64,000 nt of DNA from Cavia porcellus (GCF_034190915.1 NW_026947485.1:30207519-30271518), one strand, 5' to 3'. Shown: positions 23,390 through 36,930, counted from the stretch's first letter. Notes: generated by a model not told the origin, from the letters alone. Numbers and translations: made by a program.

Positions 23390-26300
23390 CTAGTAAGTCT
23401 TCGTGAAAGGAAAAAGAAGTTCTTTATGTAAAATTCTGAACTTTATATTAAGTTCTCTTATGCTCAAATAAATGGTGACAGGCCCTAACATTCACAAAAT
23501 TATATCATAATCTTATTTCAGGAATAATCAAGAATGTTCACGATTCTATTGCAAAGCAAGATTTTGAAATTTCATTTTATTTTCTTACTTTGCTTTATCA
23601 TATTCCATAATATATGCTAGAAGATTTATGCTCCCAAATTCTCAAATCTTAAGTGAGAGACTTCTGGAAGTTTTCAAATGTTGCCTTCTCCATAACAAAA
23701 AAGATAACCTAAAAGCACTTTAGAATTTAGCTTTTTTTCTAATGCAAATGTTGGTAACCAGTAAAATGGAAGAACTTCCAGACAGACATCCATCAGGCCT
23801 ACCTCTCCTTTTTGAGGTTAAATGTTTCCTTAGATGACCGTTAGAACATTCACTAAAGCTTTGACTTTTTAACATGAAATGTGGCATTTGGTGCCCACAG
23901 AGAAGAGAAGAGGCCAGCAAAGTGCTACCAAGACCAAGAGCATCAACTCAACTGCTGGTCTCAATAAACATCAATTCCGTCACTCACTTCCTGGCGGGCT
24001 GCTGTGCGGTAATCATGACTCACCATTTTATAGATTTAATTATACTCTTGAGCTCTTCATATTCAGTAAAAATATAACAGCTGCCTTTATTATTTCTCCC
24101 TCCCAACAGAACTGTAACTGCCTGATACTAAACATTCTCTACACGAGGGATCTGTTTGAGAGACAAGACTAGGATTTTCACAGTAGGACCGTTTCCCCAG
24201 GTACCACACAGTGACACTCTCCTTGTAAGGTTTAGAAAGATAGAAGGAACATTATCAGACTGAACTAGAGACAGTCTCACTGTCTCCTGGATACTACTGA
24301 ATCAATGAAAAATGTCCTTATATTGTGTTGCCAATATCATTGAGGGAATTTTCTGCATATGGTAAGTTGCTACAACAAGGAATTTAACATGAAATAAAAT
24401 GACCAAAGCATTTATGTCTCCAGGTATTTCTCTAGTCTGTTTGTTCCAATAAAATGTGGAACTGGAACACTGATTATGGTTGTCTGCAGAGAGAATCCAC
24501 AGTGGTCTGTGGACAGAAACACTTGGATTTTTCATAGCCAGCTGATGCTCCTTAAGCTGGAAATTTGGCAATTTCTATAATGTGGCTATCCACAGCCACA
24601 AGAATACCACTCTACCACTTTTATATCACTCTGAAATGACAGGTAGAGGCACTCAAAATTTTCCAGCATGCAGAGAAAAGCTAAACAGCACTGCCAGAAA
24701 TTCTGCCACTGTTTCTGCTTTAAGCCACCCCTACTCACTGTCTTCTTTGCCTGGGTATAATCTTCAAATTAACTGAAGGCTAAAGAATTCAAACATTAAA
24801 ATGCATTTGAAAGTACACAAGTGATAAAAACCTATCAGCTTACTTCAAAGTTTGTAAAACAGCATCCACTAAGCAGACGGCAATATACTTTCTGTCACTA
24901 TCACCCTGGAGGTAATATTCTGAACACACAGCTCTATTAGGACTCAGCTATTAACACCAAACTCAGGTACAAGTACAAACTTGCCACAGGTCACGTGATT
25001 TTAGGGGCTCATCGTTTTATAGACTCGAATTTCAAAAGGCTCTGCTGTCACAGCACTGGCTCCCACTGCTCCTCAGGCAGCAACAAAAAGTGAGAGTAGC
25101 AGAAACTAGGAAAGGAACATTCAGAACCCCTTTCATTAGGAACTGGAATTCTAGGTGATCAAGGAAAGCTAGACACCACAGACCACCCTGTTCAATCCAC
25201 GAGGCTCATGTTCATCCAATGTGCTATATCTCTAGCATGGGAAATGAATGCAACCAAGGGTCTAGTTTGCAACATTTCTAATAAGCAGCCTTTTGTAGTG
25301 TACTCTTCGGTCCTCCACAAAAACTCCTATGTTATGTGATGATAGGTCAGCGAAGACTAATTAATGAGATCACTGACTTTGGCCAATGGCTTTAGCAAGT
25401 CTACCTTACTGGGATTTTATATACCTGGAACCACTTATAATTTATGAAAGTCAGAAACCAGCTGCACTGACCCTCAACAAAATGAACCAAGCCTCTTTGG
25501 GCAATGAGAATCTGCGAGCTGGGAGGCAAGAGTGATAGGAAAACATAGTATGTTTCTTGAGAGGCCTTCTAATTCTGTATTCCCCAAACACCAGTTCTTT
25601 TCTAATATGCATAGCAATTGTGGTGGGTCTGCGAGGATGTGGGTGGAAATGCATAGGGGATTTGCAGCGCTGCAAGACCCCGCGAAGCAAACGCCCACCC
25701 AGCCAGATGAGCAATTTTGAAGATCTGAGCTAGAGACACTGCTTTGTCTTTGGAACCCTTTAATGATTTCAATAATAACTAATGGGCGTGGTCTTCCCCC
25801 AGCTGTTGCACGACTTTCGAGTTTGTTCAGTACAGTTTTTCACAGCACCCTGGGTGGAGTTTGTCACATCTCTGCCTTCGTCAGCACCATTTCCTTCCTG
25901 TCACCGCTATTGTGCTTTCTCCACTGAATTTTTATCTCTCCAGCACTCAGGTCAGTGCTTTGGATTTAGGAGATGCAAAACAACATCAATTAATTTTATG
26001 TTGAGGCATTGAAAGGTTTGGGATAAGCATGATAGATTCATTAAGAGTATTTGTTTCTTTCACTATTCCTAGTCTCATTAAAGTGGAAAGAAAGAAAGAA
26101 AAATTCACCAAGGATAGAAAAAAAGAGAGAAGACGTAGGATATGTCATTTCAACTAGTACTTTGGAACATGGAAAACCCATACAGGAATAGAAAGAACCT
26201 TAGAGTGTAGATAGCTCAAATCTCAGGAACCCGCAGTAGAGAAGACCCAGTGGCAGAGCTGAACCCCCTGTAGAAGCCCTGACTTGACTCCCTGGGTTTA

Positions 26301-26600
26301 GAGATACCCGCTACAGCATAAAACAGGAAGAAGGCTGAAAACCTTTTAGAATGTTGATTATCGAGGGACACTGTGGCAGGGCACCAAGCACAGTAGGGAG
26401 GGAGGAAAAGGTAGAGTACAGAGATGAAATCAAAGGTTACAGTACAATGTGCCTATTCCATGGCTCCTAAGAACAGTGGCCGCCCATCAGGACGCCCATC
26501 CCTGATTAAAGTAGGCACAGAGAAAAGGCTGCCAGCTGCTAACATCTGGTGATTCCCTAATTAAATGATTTTCCTAAAGTTCACGATCAACAGAGTATCC
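23390..26600. other. Intronic sequence, nothing recognised
   Basis: Unique-looking sequence with no repeat, RNA or exon I can name. Confidence 0.45.
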
Positions 26601-26601
26601 A

Positions 26602-26758
26602 CACACCAGGCGTAGTGGTGCACACCTGCAATTCTAACACTTGGAAGTTGAAGTAGGAGGATCACCGTGAGTATAAGGCCAGGCTGGACTATACAGTGAG
26701 ACCCTGTCTCAAAAACAAACAAACAACCCCCAAAACAAAAACAAAACAAAACAAAAAA
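26602..26758 (+). mobile_element. B1 SINE without duplication
   Basis: accaggcgtagtggtgcacacctgcaattctaac, aggccaggctggactatacagtgagaccctgtctc, then an A/C-rich tail. Confidence 0.88.
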
Positions 26759-26759
26759 C

Positions 26760-28060
26760 TATCCCCATCTCTATTCAAAGATTCCTTATCAGCTATTAAT
26801 TGCCTTGGCCTTAAATATAAGCTAAGATCAGTCAAGGAATGATCACTAGACATTGGAGGAAAAGTCTTGAAGGTGAATGAGAGACACCAAAATAAACAAA
26901 TGAAGGGGGCAGGAAAGAAGGAAGAGAAGAAACAAAAAAGGAAGGAGGAAGGTAGATATAAGAAAGAAACCAAACAAACAGAGCCCTGGGAGCCACGTGG
27001 CATGCCTCCTTAACCCAAATTCAGTAGCAGCAGGAACAGGACCTATGTCCAAAGAGGCAATGGGGCAGCATTACAACCACTGCAAAGGTGGCTCATCCTC
27101 TGAAGTCAGTTCCTTGCTACTATCAGTTGTAACACTGGATTCCATACAGATAATTTTTTATAGCTTTCTTAAAAGCCCAGCACAGTTTGTTGCAACTTTT
27201 ACTCTACTTTTAATAATGAATTTGTTGAACCAACAATTTATAAAGAACAACTTTTAATTCATGGTTAGTTTACTTCAGCCACTGAACTAAATATTTCTTT
27301 TTGTGTTTGCCTTAGAAAAAAATTCCTACAATTGCATGTAATCAGTCTTTAAGTAGATCAATTTTTCCTTTGTTTATAGACAAGCCACTTGAAACTTTTC
27401 CCAAGCCATAATTTCCATTACAGGGAAGTCAGATTTCAGTGAGATTTTTGCCTCCCCAAATTCAATGTGAAAACCAGATGCAGTTAAGTGTTGCCATAAA
27501 CTTTATGAGTTAAATATCTAAAAGTTGGGGATACTGTGCAACACAATAACATCATCTATTTAATAAGCATTCATCTTCACATTCACAGGCTGTCACAAGT
27601 GAATGAACAAACATGATTCAATCAGGAACTGTTGGATAATCCTCCAGGAGGTTAATGTATAAAGAAATAGCATATTGCAGCCTTCTCTATTTCTGGCATG
27701 GCTAAAGGGTTAAAGTTATCAGAAATAGACTCTTCAAACTAGTGTGCTTTCTGTTTACCAACTCATCAAATTCATTAATGAGTGCTTGCCTTTTTCTCTA
27801 ATTATGTGGCCCTATATCTAAGAATATGATCAGCCTATACTCTTCGGTTTACTAATCTACCCAAGTTCTAACTTTGTTACTTTTAACAAAAGAACCTCCC
27901 AGAGAACATCGTGCTTTCTAGGTATGCTTGTGACATGTATAGCCTGTACACAGCACTACTGGAGACTGGGCTGGTCTTCAGTTCCTGGAACTAAACAATA
28001 AAGTTCTTTCAAAGTGGAGTGAGACCCTAAATTTGGTCTCATTTAGTCCTTCATGAATGT
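26760..28060. other. Intronic sequence, repeat-poor
   Basis: A purine-rich stretch lies at 26905-26970. The remainder, especially 27360-27830, looks unique and repeat-free. Confidence 0.45.
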
Positions 28061-28094
28061 ACACACACACAAACACACACACACACACACACAC
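28061..28094 (+). repeat. (AC)n microsatellite
   Basis: AC run with one AAAC interruption. Confidence 0.97.
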
Positions 28095-28129
28095 CACAAT
28101 TCTCTGAGAACCAGGGAAAGTTCTTGAAA

Positions 28130-28560
28130 GAAAATTAACAAGAGTCTTGAATTAGATCTCAACCAGAAAAGGTAAGAAAAAGGTGCAAATAGAAAATGGT
28201 GTGAGCAGGTAAGCAGAAGTAGCCTAGAGCAGAGACTGGCAAGAAGTGAGGGTGTCTTCTCTGCAAAAGGCCTGAGATGCACAGGCCATAACATGGAAGT
28301 CCTGAAATGCTCCCAGAGAGCTCAGCCTTAATTCTGTAGGCAGCATAGTGCCAGTGAAGGCTCACAGTTGAGATGGTCCATGTCTTAGTAAATAACTGGA
28401 AGTGACATGGAGGATGGGAAAGAACTTGGGATTTAGAAAATATTTGGTGAAAGTAAAAAAGGTTTTTCCTATGTCATAAATCTGAGTATCTCATTATCAA
28501 GAATAAAGAACTAGAAAGTAAAAGGAGTTTGACAGCCAAGAAAATGAGGTCTGGTTCTGA
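28130..28560 (-). repeat. Possible L2 LINE fragment
   Basis: ttaattctgtaggcagcatagtgccagtgaagg and surrounding purine-rich sequence resemble antisense L2 in order. Diverged. Confidence 0.4.
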
Positions 28561-29079
28561 TGTGTTTATGACAGTTTGCAGAACTAAGACGTCAGGGCCT
28601 TAGAGTAAGGCGAGATAAAGGACCCATGCAAACAGGAACTGAAGTGCTGAAGAATCCCATCAGAACACCACACATTCCAACAGGCAACTGAAGCATATCA
28701 TGAGCTGCAAAGCAAACAACAATCCCAATAAAAGCTCAATGGCCCTTTTAAAGGACTAGGTTATCATATAACTCAGTTATCTATCAGTTGAGAACTTCCT
28801 TGGCCCAGGGATTGCTCCTAGAATAGAGAAAAGCTTGAGGTTTAATTGCATTTTAAACTAAGTGAATGGTGAATTTATAAGGGAATTAATGCAAAAGGTG
28901 GGTATGAGGAGGCTGGATCAAAGTGGGCCCTGCCTCTAGTGTTTTAGTTGATCTGGTCCCTGAATCCCCAAAGCCCATTCTGGGAAGCCATCTCTCCATA
29001 GGTCCCTTATTCTTATTTCTTATCCTTGCTAAGGGTAATGGTGCCATTTCACAGAAGTCAAACTGCCTCAGTTCAATAG

Positions 29080-29225
29080 TAACCGTAATTTCTTTAAGTC
29101 TCAAGTTTTTCTCACCTGTAAAATGTTGATAAGTATAATATTTTTACTCTAGAATAAATATGAGGACTAAATTATGTTCAGTGTAGAAACTGCTCAGTCC
29201 TGCATTTAATAAAATGTTCTGAAAC
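29080..29225 (+). repeat. MIR SINE fragment
   Basis: ctcacctgtaaaatgttgataagtata, aataaatatgaggactaaatt and gtgtagaaactgctcag match MIR 3' half order. Confidence 0.6.
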
Positions 29226-29329
29226 TGAGATCTGTATTACTATAGATTTTATAGTCAATTGCAAGATGATGTACTGAAAAATTGAAAAACTCACATAAAT
29301 GTGACAGTGACATTTTCCTCTTTCTTTTC

Positions 29330-29715
29330 TCCCTCCCTATAATGCTTAGGAACTCTGCTGCCTAGCCTAAAAAACTACATTTCCCAGCATTCTTTAATCC
29401 AGGCATACCCATGTGACTAAATTTTGGCCAGCAGGATGTAGACAGGGCTCAAGGAAACCTCCTTAAAGACATGTACCTTTTTGTTTTTAATGGTAATTTT
29501 CCTTTAGGATGGCTGGAAGAGTCATTAGAGGTCTTACATCTACTTTGGATATAAGGTAATCTTGGGAATCGAAGTCCTACATGCCAAAGCAATGTAATAG
29601 GAAGTTGGACTGTTGTGTGAAGACATAGAGCTCTTGACCAGACCACCTTTAGATGTTTTGAAAATTAAGAGAAATAAATTCTTTCCTGCTTAAGCCATTG
29701 TTACTTGAGAGTTTC
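29330..29715 (+). repeat. Ancient LTR-like interspersed repeat
   Basis: The sequence has actacatttcccagcattc, catgtgactaaattttggcc and, at the end, gagaaataaattctttcctg with taagccattgttac. This arrangement is common to an old mammalian repeat that I cannot name with certainty. Confidence 0.45.
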
Positions 29716-30966
29716 TCAGTAATTTTAAGTCAAACCAAATTTAATCAAAACATAAAACAACCAGAATGCTAGTTTACATTGTTGGACCAAACGTTCTAAC
29801 AAGAAACATGATTTCATGTCTTGCTTTGTTTTTCTAGATGTAAAAAACTCTAAAAATTTATCATATTAAACTCTTGGAAAGAAAATGTAAAATATACCTA
29901 CGTCAGCATACTGTCTATGGCTAATTCTACATTGGGATGGTTAGGACAAAACTATCATGTCAAATTATGGCTCCTTTGGTCGCTTTAAGACTTTTTCCAG
30001 AACTGGTTATTATTGGGCAATAATGAAGCAACTCACACATGCATATTACTTCTGAGTTCTGAACAATGCAACCAGCAGTAACCTTTGAAGCTGTCAGGAT
30101 CTTTTCAGGCAAGCAATTAAAGTGAAAAATGAGAGTGTGCACAACTCCCATCACCCAATACTACATGTACTAACACCACCTACAAACACTGACATCGGAG
30201 TAGGTACAATCTGAATATTTATTAATGCAGATCTGTTTCCATTTGTTCTTCTTTTCTTGTAATCCATCCCACCTCCACTTGCCAAATTTTTTTTCCTTTA
30301 AAGGGCAGCTCTGACACTATGAATCACATTTACCCGAAACCCACACACACTGTGACATCTTTCCTCTCTGTATCAAGAGAACTTTCCCTTGACTGAAATA
30401 TAAATTTAGGACAAGCTTGGATTCTAGAAGAGAAAAAGTTGATGAAGAAGTAAATTTCAATTAGAAAAACACAAAACAAAAAAAATAACCAATAGTAACT
30501 GATATTTATAGGTCAAAAGTCCTTGCTTCCAGGTAGACCAGACTCTAGAGGATGTGCTATATTAATCTGACAATATCTGCTTGTCTACTAACATGTAGCA
30601 ACTGCTCACTGTTTGCATATTTGGTGACTCAGGCATGTGGCAGGGCTTTAGAGAAACTGCAGGGATCACCATGGAGGGAGCTGCCAGATGGGGCAGCTGG
30701 AATAGGCCTCCCCAGCTGAGAAGAAATGCCTGTGCTAGAGGCCTGAGACTTGATGCCCAGAGATCATTTCAACAAGCTCCTCTCCTCTGGTTTTAGCCAT
30801 TTCTACGCCTCTGTTATGGTTTAGATTTAAATGCCTCCCAAAAGCCTCATATTTTGAGAAGCAGGACTCTGGATGGAAACTGAATCATGAGGGTGCTCCA
30901 ACTGTAAGAAGGTAAGGCCTCCTTGGAGGTGGGTCATTGGGGGTGTGAGCTGGAAGAGTATAATCT

Positions 30967-31790
30967 TTAAATTTTTTTTTTTATTTTAAAGAAGGTAAAA
31001 CAAAACATAACAAAACAGTACAAAACAGATCAGAAGAAAACAGTGTGACACAGGACTTCAAAGCAAGACGTCAGGAGATCAACAGTGGCTACCATAATGT
31101 CTCTTGTTTTCTTATAAATAGTTGTCTATATCTTCACACACAGTGAATTCATACAAAACAAAATAGTGTAAAATGATCAGAACAGAATAATGAAGGCATT
31201 ACAGGCCTTTACCAGACAATGGGAAAATCAATAATGGATACCATAACGTCTCTTGTTCTCTACAAAATAGCTGTCCATTTCATGTATGTTGAAATTAAAT
31301 AATACAAAACAGACTAGAACCACTCTAAATGAAGAATAAAAGCATTACTGATTTCCACAGCATGATGATAGGAAATCAGAAATGGATAACATAGTGCCTC
31401 TTTTTCTTTAAAGTAGCTGTTCATATCATTATACAATCACATAATACAATCGATTCTTGTAAACTGTTTATAAGTTCTAGGCATGTATAAGACTCTGCAT
31501 GTACATCTATCCTTTCTGCATTAGAGGGAAAAACAAAACAAAACAAATTACTAGAAAAACAAGAAACAAAAAAGACAAATAAATAATAATAGCAAAGAGC
31601 CCTAAACAATGATGATATGGGCCTTCAAAACAGGATGGCAGGAACATAACTAAAGTTGTTATTTTACATAGTAATTTTCAAAAGAGTTCTTCAGATCATC
31701 AGATACAAACATGCAAAATTGATCCAATCCTATGATGTTTAACTGTTTTGTTCCAATATTAGAATTTGCAGCACAATCATCTTAGCTATC
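30967..31790 (-). mobile_element. L1/half-L1 3' region fragment, nested in an LTR
   Basis: The T tract at 30967-30980 followed by attttaaagaaggtaaaac is the reverse complement of the same 3' terminus as in the 48417-51887 element. The motif taccataatgtctcttg recurs in diverged form near 31101, 31250 and 31398, at 148-149 bp spacing. No coding sequence is present, so the copy is 5'-truncated. Its right boundary is uncertain. Confidence 0.7.
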
Positions 31791-32039
31791 TTAAGTGTGT
31801 TTATACAAATTTAGGTATTTTTCTTTTCTCTCCCACCCTCTTTTCCCTGAGATATTTTTTCCCTCTGTGAGCAGATTATTAGGAAGGGTATCCTCTCATC
31901 CTGTTTTCTCACTCTCCCCCACCCTTTTTGTCTTCCTTCCTGGCTTCCATGGGTGACCGTATTTTCCTCTGACATCCTTGGGCCCTGTAGGCAGCTGTGA
32001 CCATGGTTGAGAGAGTGAGCTAAAACATATCTCTTTATA

Positions 32040-32155
32040 GCCGGGTGTGGTATTGCATGCCTGTGATCCCAGCATCTGGGAGGAAGAGGCAGGAGGATCA
32101 CTTTGAGTTCAAGGTCAGCCTGGGCTACATAGTGAGGCCCTGTCTCAAAAAAACC
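32040..32155 (+). mobile_element. B1 SINE without duplication
   Basis: gccgggtgtggtattgcatgcctgtgatcccagcatctgg head, caaggtcagcctgggctacatagtgaggccctgtctc, A tail. Sits inside the LTR at 30812-32224. Confidence 0.93.
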
Positions 32156-32229
32156 CATAGATAAATAAAACCTTTTTATGTTGTCATTATATTGTGTGTC
32201 AGAGAAAGGAAAGTGGCTAAGACACCCTC

Positions 32230-33525
32230 CAAAAGCCTAGAGACTGATGATTCTCAGCTAGAAATGCACATTAATACCACCTACATTATTAGAAAGTTTC
32301 TGATGCCTGGGTCCTACCTTCAAAGATTCTAATATGTGACTAGTGTTGGCAGTACCTACTATAGACTCTGAGTAGGCTTAGAAATCAGAAAAGAGAGAAC
32401 TGGTTTGGAAAATTATTAGACCTAACAGTTTGCAATTTTTCCTAAATTAAAAAGGTAGCTGTGACACCAGAAACATGTTATGGAAAATGATTTAAAGGTT
32501 TTACAAATAAATCCAGTGTCTAGTGAAATCTTTTAAATTCAGGCTTCACTTGGAGTTCCTGGTATTTTTCTCCTCTTTCCTTTGCTATATAAAAAGTGCT
32601 AAGCTTAGTAATTATTTAGACAGATTAGTGTCTATGTCTTTACAAAAACAAGTCTTAAGCCTAGAATCAAGAGGAACCTTTTATCTATTCAGTAAGGGCA
32701 TTCTAACAAGACTTTTGCCTGGAAAATATTTTTGTTCATTGGTTTCTTCATAGTGTTCTAAAATTAATAAGGCTGTATTACTTGAGCTCTGGGGCTCAGT
32801 TTTCTATAAGATTGGCCTGAACCAGTACGGCTGTCCAGTGCTTATTATTTAACTGAAATAATAACCAAGTAATAACCAAGCACCGTAGTTTTGCACTTTG
32901 GAATTAGTTTCATCTAGGGTTTTGCAAAGGTATTATCTTCATTACTTCTTATCTCCCAGGGAAACAAGATCACTGCTTTTTAAGAAGGGCACGGAGGGAA
33001 GAGCTGAACATCTAAACACAGGGTCACATGATGGGTCTGCCGAAGAGTTATAGGACACCAAGTGCATATTTGTCCTACTTCCCTGGGTCTAAATCTGATC
33101 TGAGAAGCTTTACCTGGCCCACTAAGGGGGGTTGTGCATGCGTCTCTGTGCCCAGATGGCATCCAGGAGCACAGTGTGTAGGACCATGGGGCCATAGAAG
33201 TTATGTGCTAGTTGGCGATTTATGGCTTCTGATTCTGTGAAGGCTGTGTGTTCACTCTTGCTAATGAGTATGAGCACATGCAGAGTTGGAACTCAGTTTG
33301 ATCTCACTAATAGTATGAGTTTGAAAGCCCAGAAGTCTCTGGCCCCATTCAGTTATCTGGCACTGGCAGATGGCATTTGGCAATCTTGGCTACTATCAAA
33401 ATTACTTCTGGGAAGCAACTCTGGTTTTTCAGATACTTTAAAAAAAATAAGTCTTTTATTTCTTTGGATAAGCAACAGTACATGATCTGCGACTTCCTAA
33501 CTTCCTTGAGGGAGAGTGCTCTGAT
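32230..33525. other. Intronic sequence, nothing recognised
   Basis: No repeat or coding signal beyond short chance frames. Confidence 0.45.
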
Positions 33526-33529
33526 ATGG

Positions 33530-33660
33530 AAGACAGTGACTCATGGCTCCAATAGGGTTATTAAGTGGCTTAAAAGAGATAAGCCACATACAGCACAGAG
33601 CATAGTGGCTAGTACATGATAAATCCTTAATAAATCTTAGTTATTACTATTATTATTTCA
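33530..33660 (+). repeat. MIR SINE fragment
   Basis: ataagccacatacagcacagagcatagtggctagtac and ccttaataaatcttagttattactattatt match the MIR 3' end. Confidence 0.7.
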
Positions 33661-33759
33661 GGCAGTCAAGTCTGAAAGCATTTAGCGCTTACACTGTGGA
33701 TTATGTTTGTGAGCCATAAACAGTTCTCACGTAGCAGTAACAAGAGGTAATACAGACAT

Positions 33760-33935
33760 TACCATAACTAAGCACCAACTATGGTCAGAACAGAATGAGC
33801 TGCTTTCCATGTAAAGTTCTCATGACATTCGTGAGGGAGATATACTCAGCATCCCCTGTCTTTTTCCCAGAGGAAAATACAAGGTTTGGGAAAGACCCAA
33901 ATCACACATCTGGGAGATAAGGCCTTAAAGCCAGG
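33760..33935 (-). repeat. Possible MIR SINE
   Basis: taagcaccaactatggtcagaac, agaggaaaatacaaggtttggg and ccaaatcacacatctggg loosely follow the reversed MIR. Confidence 0.45.
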
Positions 33936-34504
33936 GTTATTTAACTTCAAAGTGTGTACTATTTGGCCATGCCCAGAGCCTTCTGAGTAGAAATAACTTG
34001 CTTGTTTCACAGCACTGAACCCTGTGACACTACTCAGTGTTAATGCTCTCAAGTTAAAATACCAAGAGCCTTTTCCTTTTAATTTTTAAAAGTGATATCT
34101 TTTCAATAAATTAACATGAATATTTTATAGAATAATTAAAGTAAGCATTGTGTTAACATAAAATGTTTGTTCTTATATGGTTCAACACTCTCTTACAGAT
34201 CCCAGAAACATACTGTCTCATAGGTATTCCTGCTTCGTATACCCCCATTTCTTTTAGCGCTAGCTAACCATAATGTTGGGACTCAATAGGCTCACTGTTT
34301 CCAAAGCAGTTGAAGGTATAACATTCCTAATCTTTCCAACAATGTTTTATGCTATTGTTTGCAAATGTTTGCATAGACATAGAATTAATTCTGAGCCTGA
34401 GCTTGTTTGTGGGGCTGGTTAGTTTTGGCTGCATTTTCAAGCTGTCAGGTAGGTGGACCACATCACCAGCTGGATGGGGAAGTGTACCAATTTGCATTTT
34501 TTCT

Positions 34505-34600
34505 TTGACACGTTTAAAAAATTTAGAGCAGTCTTAGGTTCACAGTAACATTGAGAGAAAGATACATGGATACCTCCTAATCAATATTCTCCACCAGGGG
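34505..34600 (-). repeat. Old L1 fragment
   Basis: atttagagcagtcttaggttcacagtaacattgagag and the following stretch match a common ancestral L1 3' UTR segment in reverse. Confidence 0.5.
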
Positions 34601-34774
34601 TTTGTTTTCTAACTAAAAAACTTTCATAGGTAACACTGGAATGCTTTGCAAGAAATAAAACTAAGATAAAGCAAAATGAGGATGAAAATCAGAGCTCATT
34701 ACATTGAGTTAAACATTGTTAACTACATCTGAGTCTCCCAACCCATTTCTACTTAGAATGAAAGATCTTAAACA

Positions 34775-34895
34775 CTGGAGATTATAGTGCTGATTCTGTG
34801 TCTTATTACTTTTGGGAAGTCAGCTTCTTTACCTGTGAAAAGAAGATGATGACACCACATGCTTCTTTCTCACAAGTTAGAGGCAAGAATCACAC
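34775..34895 (+). repeat. Possible MIR SINE fragment
   Basis: gaagtcagcttctttacctgtgaaaagaagatgatgacacc resembles the MIR middle. Weak. Confidence 0.35.
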
Positions 34896-34899
34896 ATTT

Positions 34900-36820
34900 T
34901 AACTGAGCGATTCCAGCGTAAAATTCTACAGCAGACCTCTCGCTGCCAACATTAGTTCGTGTCAAAGTTACCATCTCTCCAACCAGAAAAAGCCATGAAG
35001 CTATGTGTTTACTCATTAATCTTCCTAGTAAATGCTGAGTGATAAAGACAAGGCCTACACCAAAACAAAGACCTTGACGATCTATGTAAAGAATTTAAGT
35101 TTCATCTTTCTTTGCATACTGGAGCTCAAGGAGAATGAGCACATACACCAGGGGGAAGATTTCACCCTGGAAGTATGGACATCTGTCAGAAAGTTCTCTA
35201 AAGATGCTTCCAAATAGCCATGTGTCTTCTCAGTGGAAACAGAAAACTTTCTGGCTAGCTTTCAGTGGAGTTTATTAAAAGTCATTCTAACTCACAAGGA
35301 ATGGTGTCATTAACTAACTTCTTATGTAAATGGAAGTACTCTCAATTTAAAAAATAAGACAAATCTAAATGATTTTGTCACTCAGTGAAGCTTTTTATCA
35401 TATATAAATAAAATTGACATTACCAAAGTAATTATAAGTCCTCAGATTTCTTCTAGGCATTCAGGAGACTTTGGGAATTTGATAAATGTTACTGTCACAT
35501 GAGATTCAGAAAATGGGATGCAGAAATTCTGATGGATTTTCTTGGCTTATGTGAGATGAGGTTTAATATGCTAGCCATGGATATAATATCAGTAACATAC
35601 TGAATTGTAATTCTGTGATGTAGCTTTGAGAAGGAATGCAAAGGCAACATATACTTTCAGAAAAAAGTATGCTGGTTGCTGAACATTTATAACTATTACT
35701 GTCTCCTAACTTGAGCCCGCCTTAATGATTTGTCAGTGATTTAGCTCAATGTGTTTTCAGCCTTTTTAGTAAAATCCACATTAAGATACTCATTTTAAAT
35801 TGTAAGTTGTACACTATTCCCCACTGACACAAATATAAAATTCTCAAAACAAAACACAAACCAATTTTGTTCAACTTCAGTATATGCTATGTAACTTGAT
35901 AATATCAGTTTTTTTTTAAATTGGAGAATCACTTAAATTAATTTTATGACCTAATACTAAGTCCCAAATGTTGATTTTTAAAAAGGTGAACTTGCTGAAT
36001 TAAAACTTAGTGTCCTGTATTAGACCTACACATAACTCTTTATTATTTACATAAACAAAAATCAGATAAAATAAAGAGAATCATTTACAATTTGGTTCCA
36101 TAAACTAAATTCTTCTTTGACTAGTTCTTCACTCAGCCCCTCTGCTCCATCAAGTCCTAGCTTCCTCTTATCCTCTGGGCATGTCTTCCTTGTTTCCCAT
36201 ACCTTCTGTTTGGATTACCACGTTTGCCCCTTTCTGCCTCCTTCTGAACCAAAGCTTATTTCAGCTGGAATCTCTTGCTGCTGGCTTGTGGCTGTGTTGC
36301 ACCATGGAAAGCATCAGAGGCTGACACAGGGAGAGAGGAGCAGATGATCAGGTGTCTGTTCCACCGCCTCCCAGCCTGGCATGGTTTGGGTTCTCCTTGG
36401 GCCACAGTTCCGATTGCAACCACTCTTCCAAGCTTCTATTCTCCCCAGGGTCTGGTGACCCTGTTCCTTCGACATCCTGCTGTTGCCTCAAACTTCTGTG
36501 GCCTGCCACACCCCCATACTCTCGTCCGCTGCTTGAGTGGTTCACCTTTGGGGCATGCTGTTTCCACATTTTCTCCTCATCCATTTCTTTGTGGTCATCC
36601 TTAGATTCATCCCCCAAAGTTCACTGCATAGGTTATCTCTTTTCCAGAGCATCCCATGAACCTCATAATAGACTCTATTTTCATTTACTCATCTGGTTAA
36701 AAAGATGAATTACACTTAAAGTGCTTCCGTTTGTAACAGATTTGTCTTCTCTAAAGCCAGTACCCTAATTCTCTTCTGTCCTTAGTGTTTAGCTAAGAAG
36801 TAACTGTGATCACTGAAAGA
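34900..36820. other. Intronic sequence, possible old repeat at 36.1-36.7 kb
   Basis: AT-rich to 36.1 kb. From 36117 to 36700 the sequence is pyrimidine-rich with overlapping short frames. It may be an old interspersed repeat, but I cannot assign it. Confidence 0.35.
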
Positions 36821-36831
36821 AGCAATAAATG

Positions 36832-36919
36832 GTTGCCAGGAGTTTAGCTCAGTGGCATAAATGCCTGTCTAGCAAGTGCAAGGTTGTGAGTTTGATCCCT
36901 AATACCCCTTCCCCCAAAA
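36832..36919 (+). mobile_element. ID-type SINE
   Basis: agtttagctcagtggcataaatgcc A-box region and ggttgtgagtttgatcc B box, C/A-rich tail. Flanked by agcaataaatg at 36821-36831 and 36920-36930. Confidence 0.92.
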
Positions 36920-36930
36920 AGCAATAAATG

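Larger units (their letters stand above)
30812..32224 (+). mobile_element. MaLR-like LTR split by an L1 fragment and a B1
   Basis: The LTR opens tgttatggtttagatttaaatg (30812), contains gtgggtcattgggggtgtg near 30930, resumes around 31800-32039 with pyrimidine-rich sequence, and ends near 32224 with agtggctaagaca. It is interrupted by the minus-strand L1 3' fragment and by a B1 at 32040-32155. The order of events is LTR first, then L1 and B1. Confidence 0.65.

Noticed and set aside
36117..36708. Overlapping frames on both strands near 36.1-36.7 kb
   Set aside because: Pyrimidine-rich composition keeps frames open by chance; no protein family recognised.
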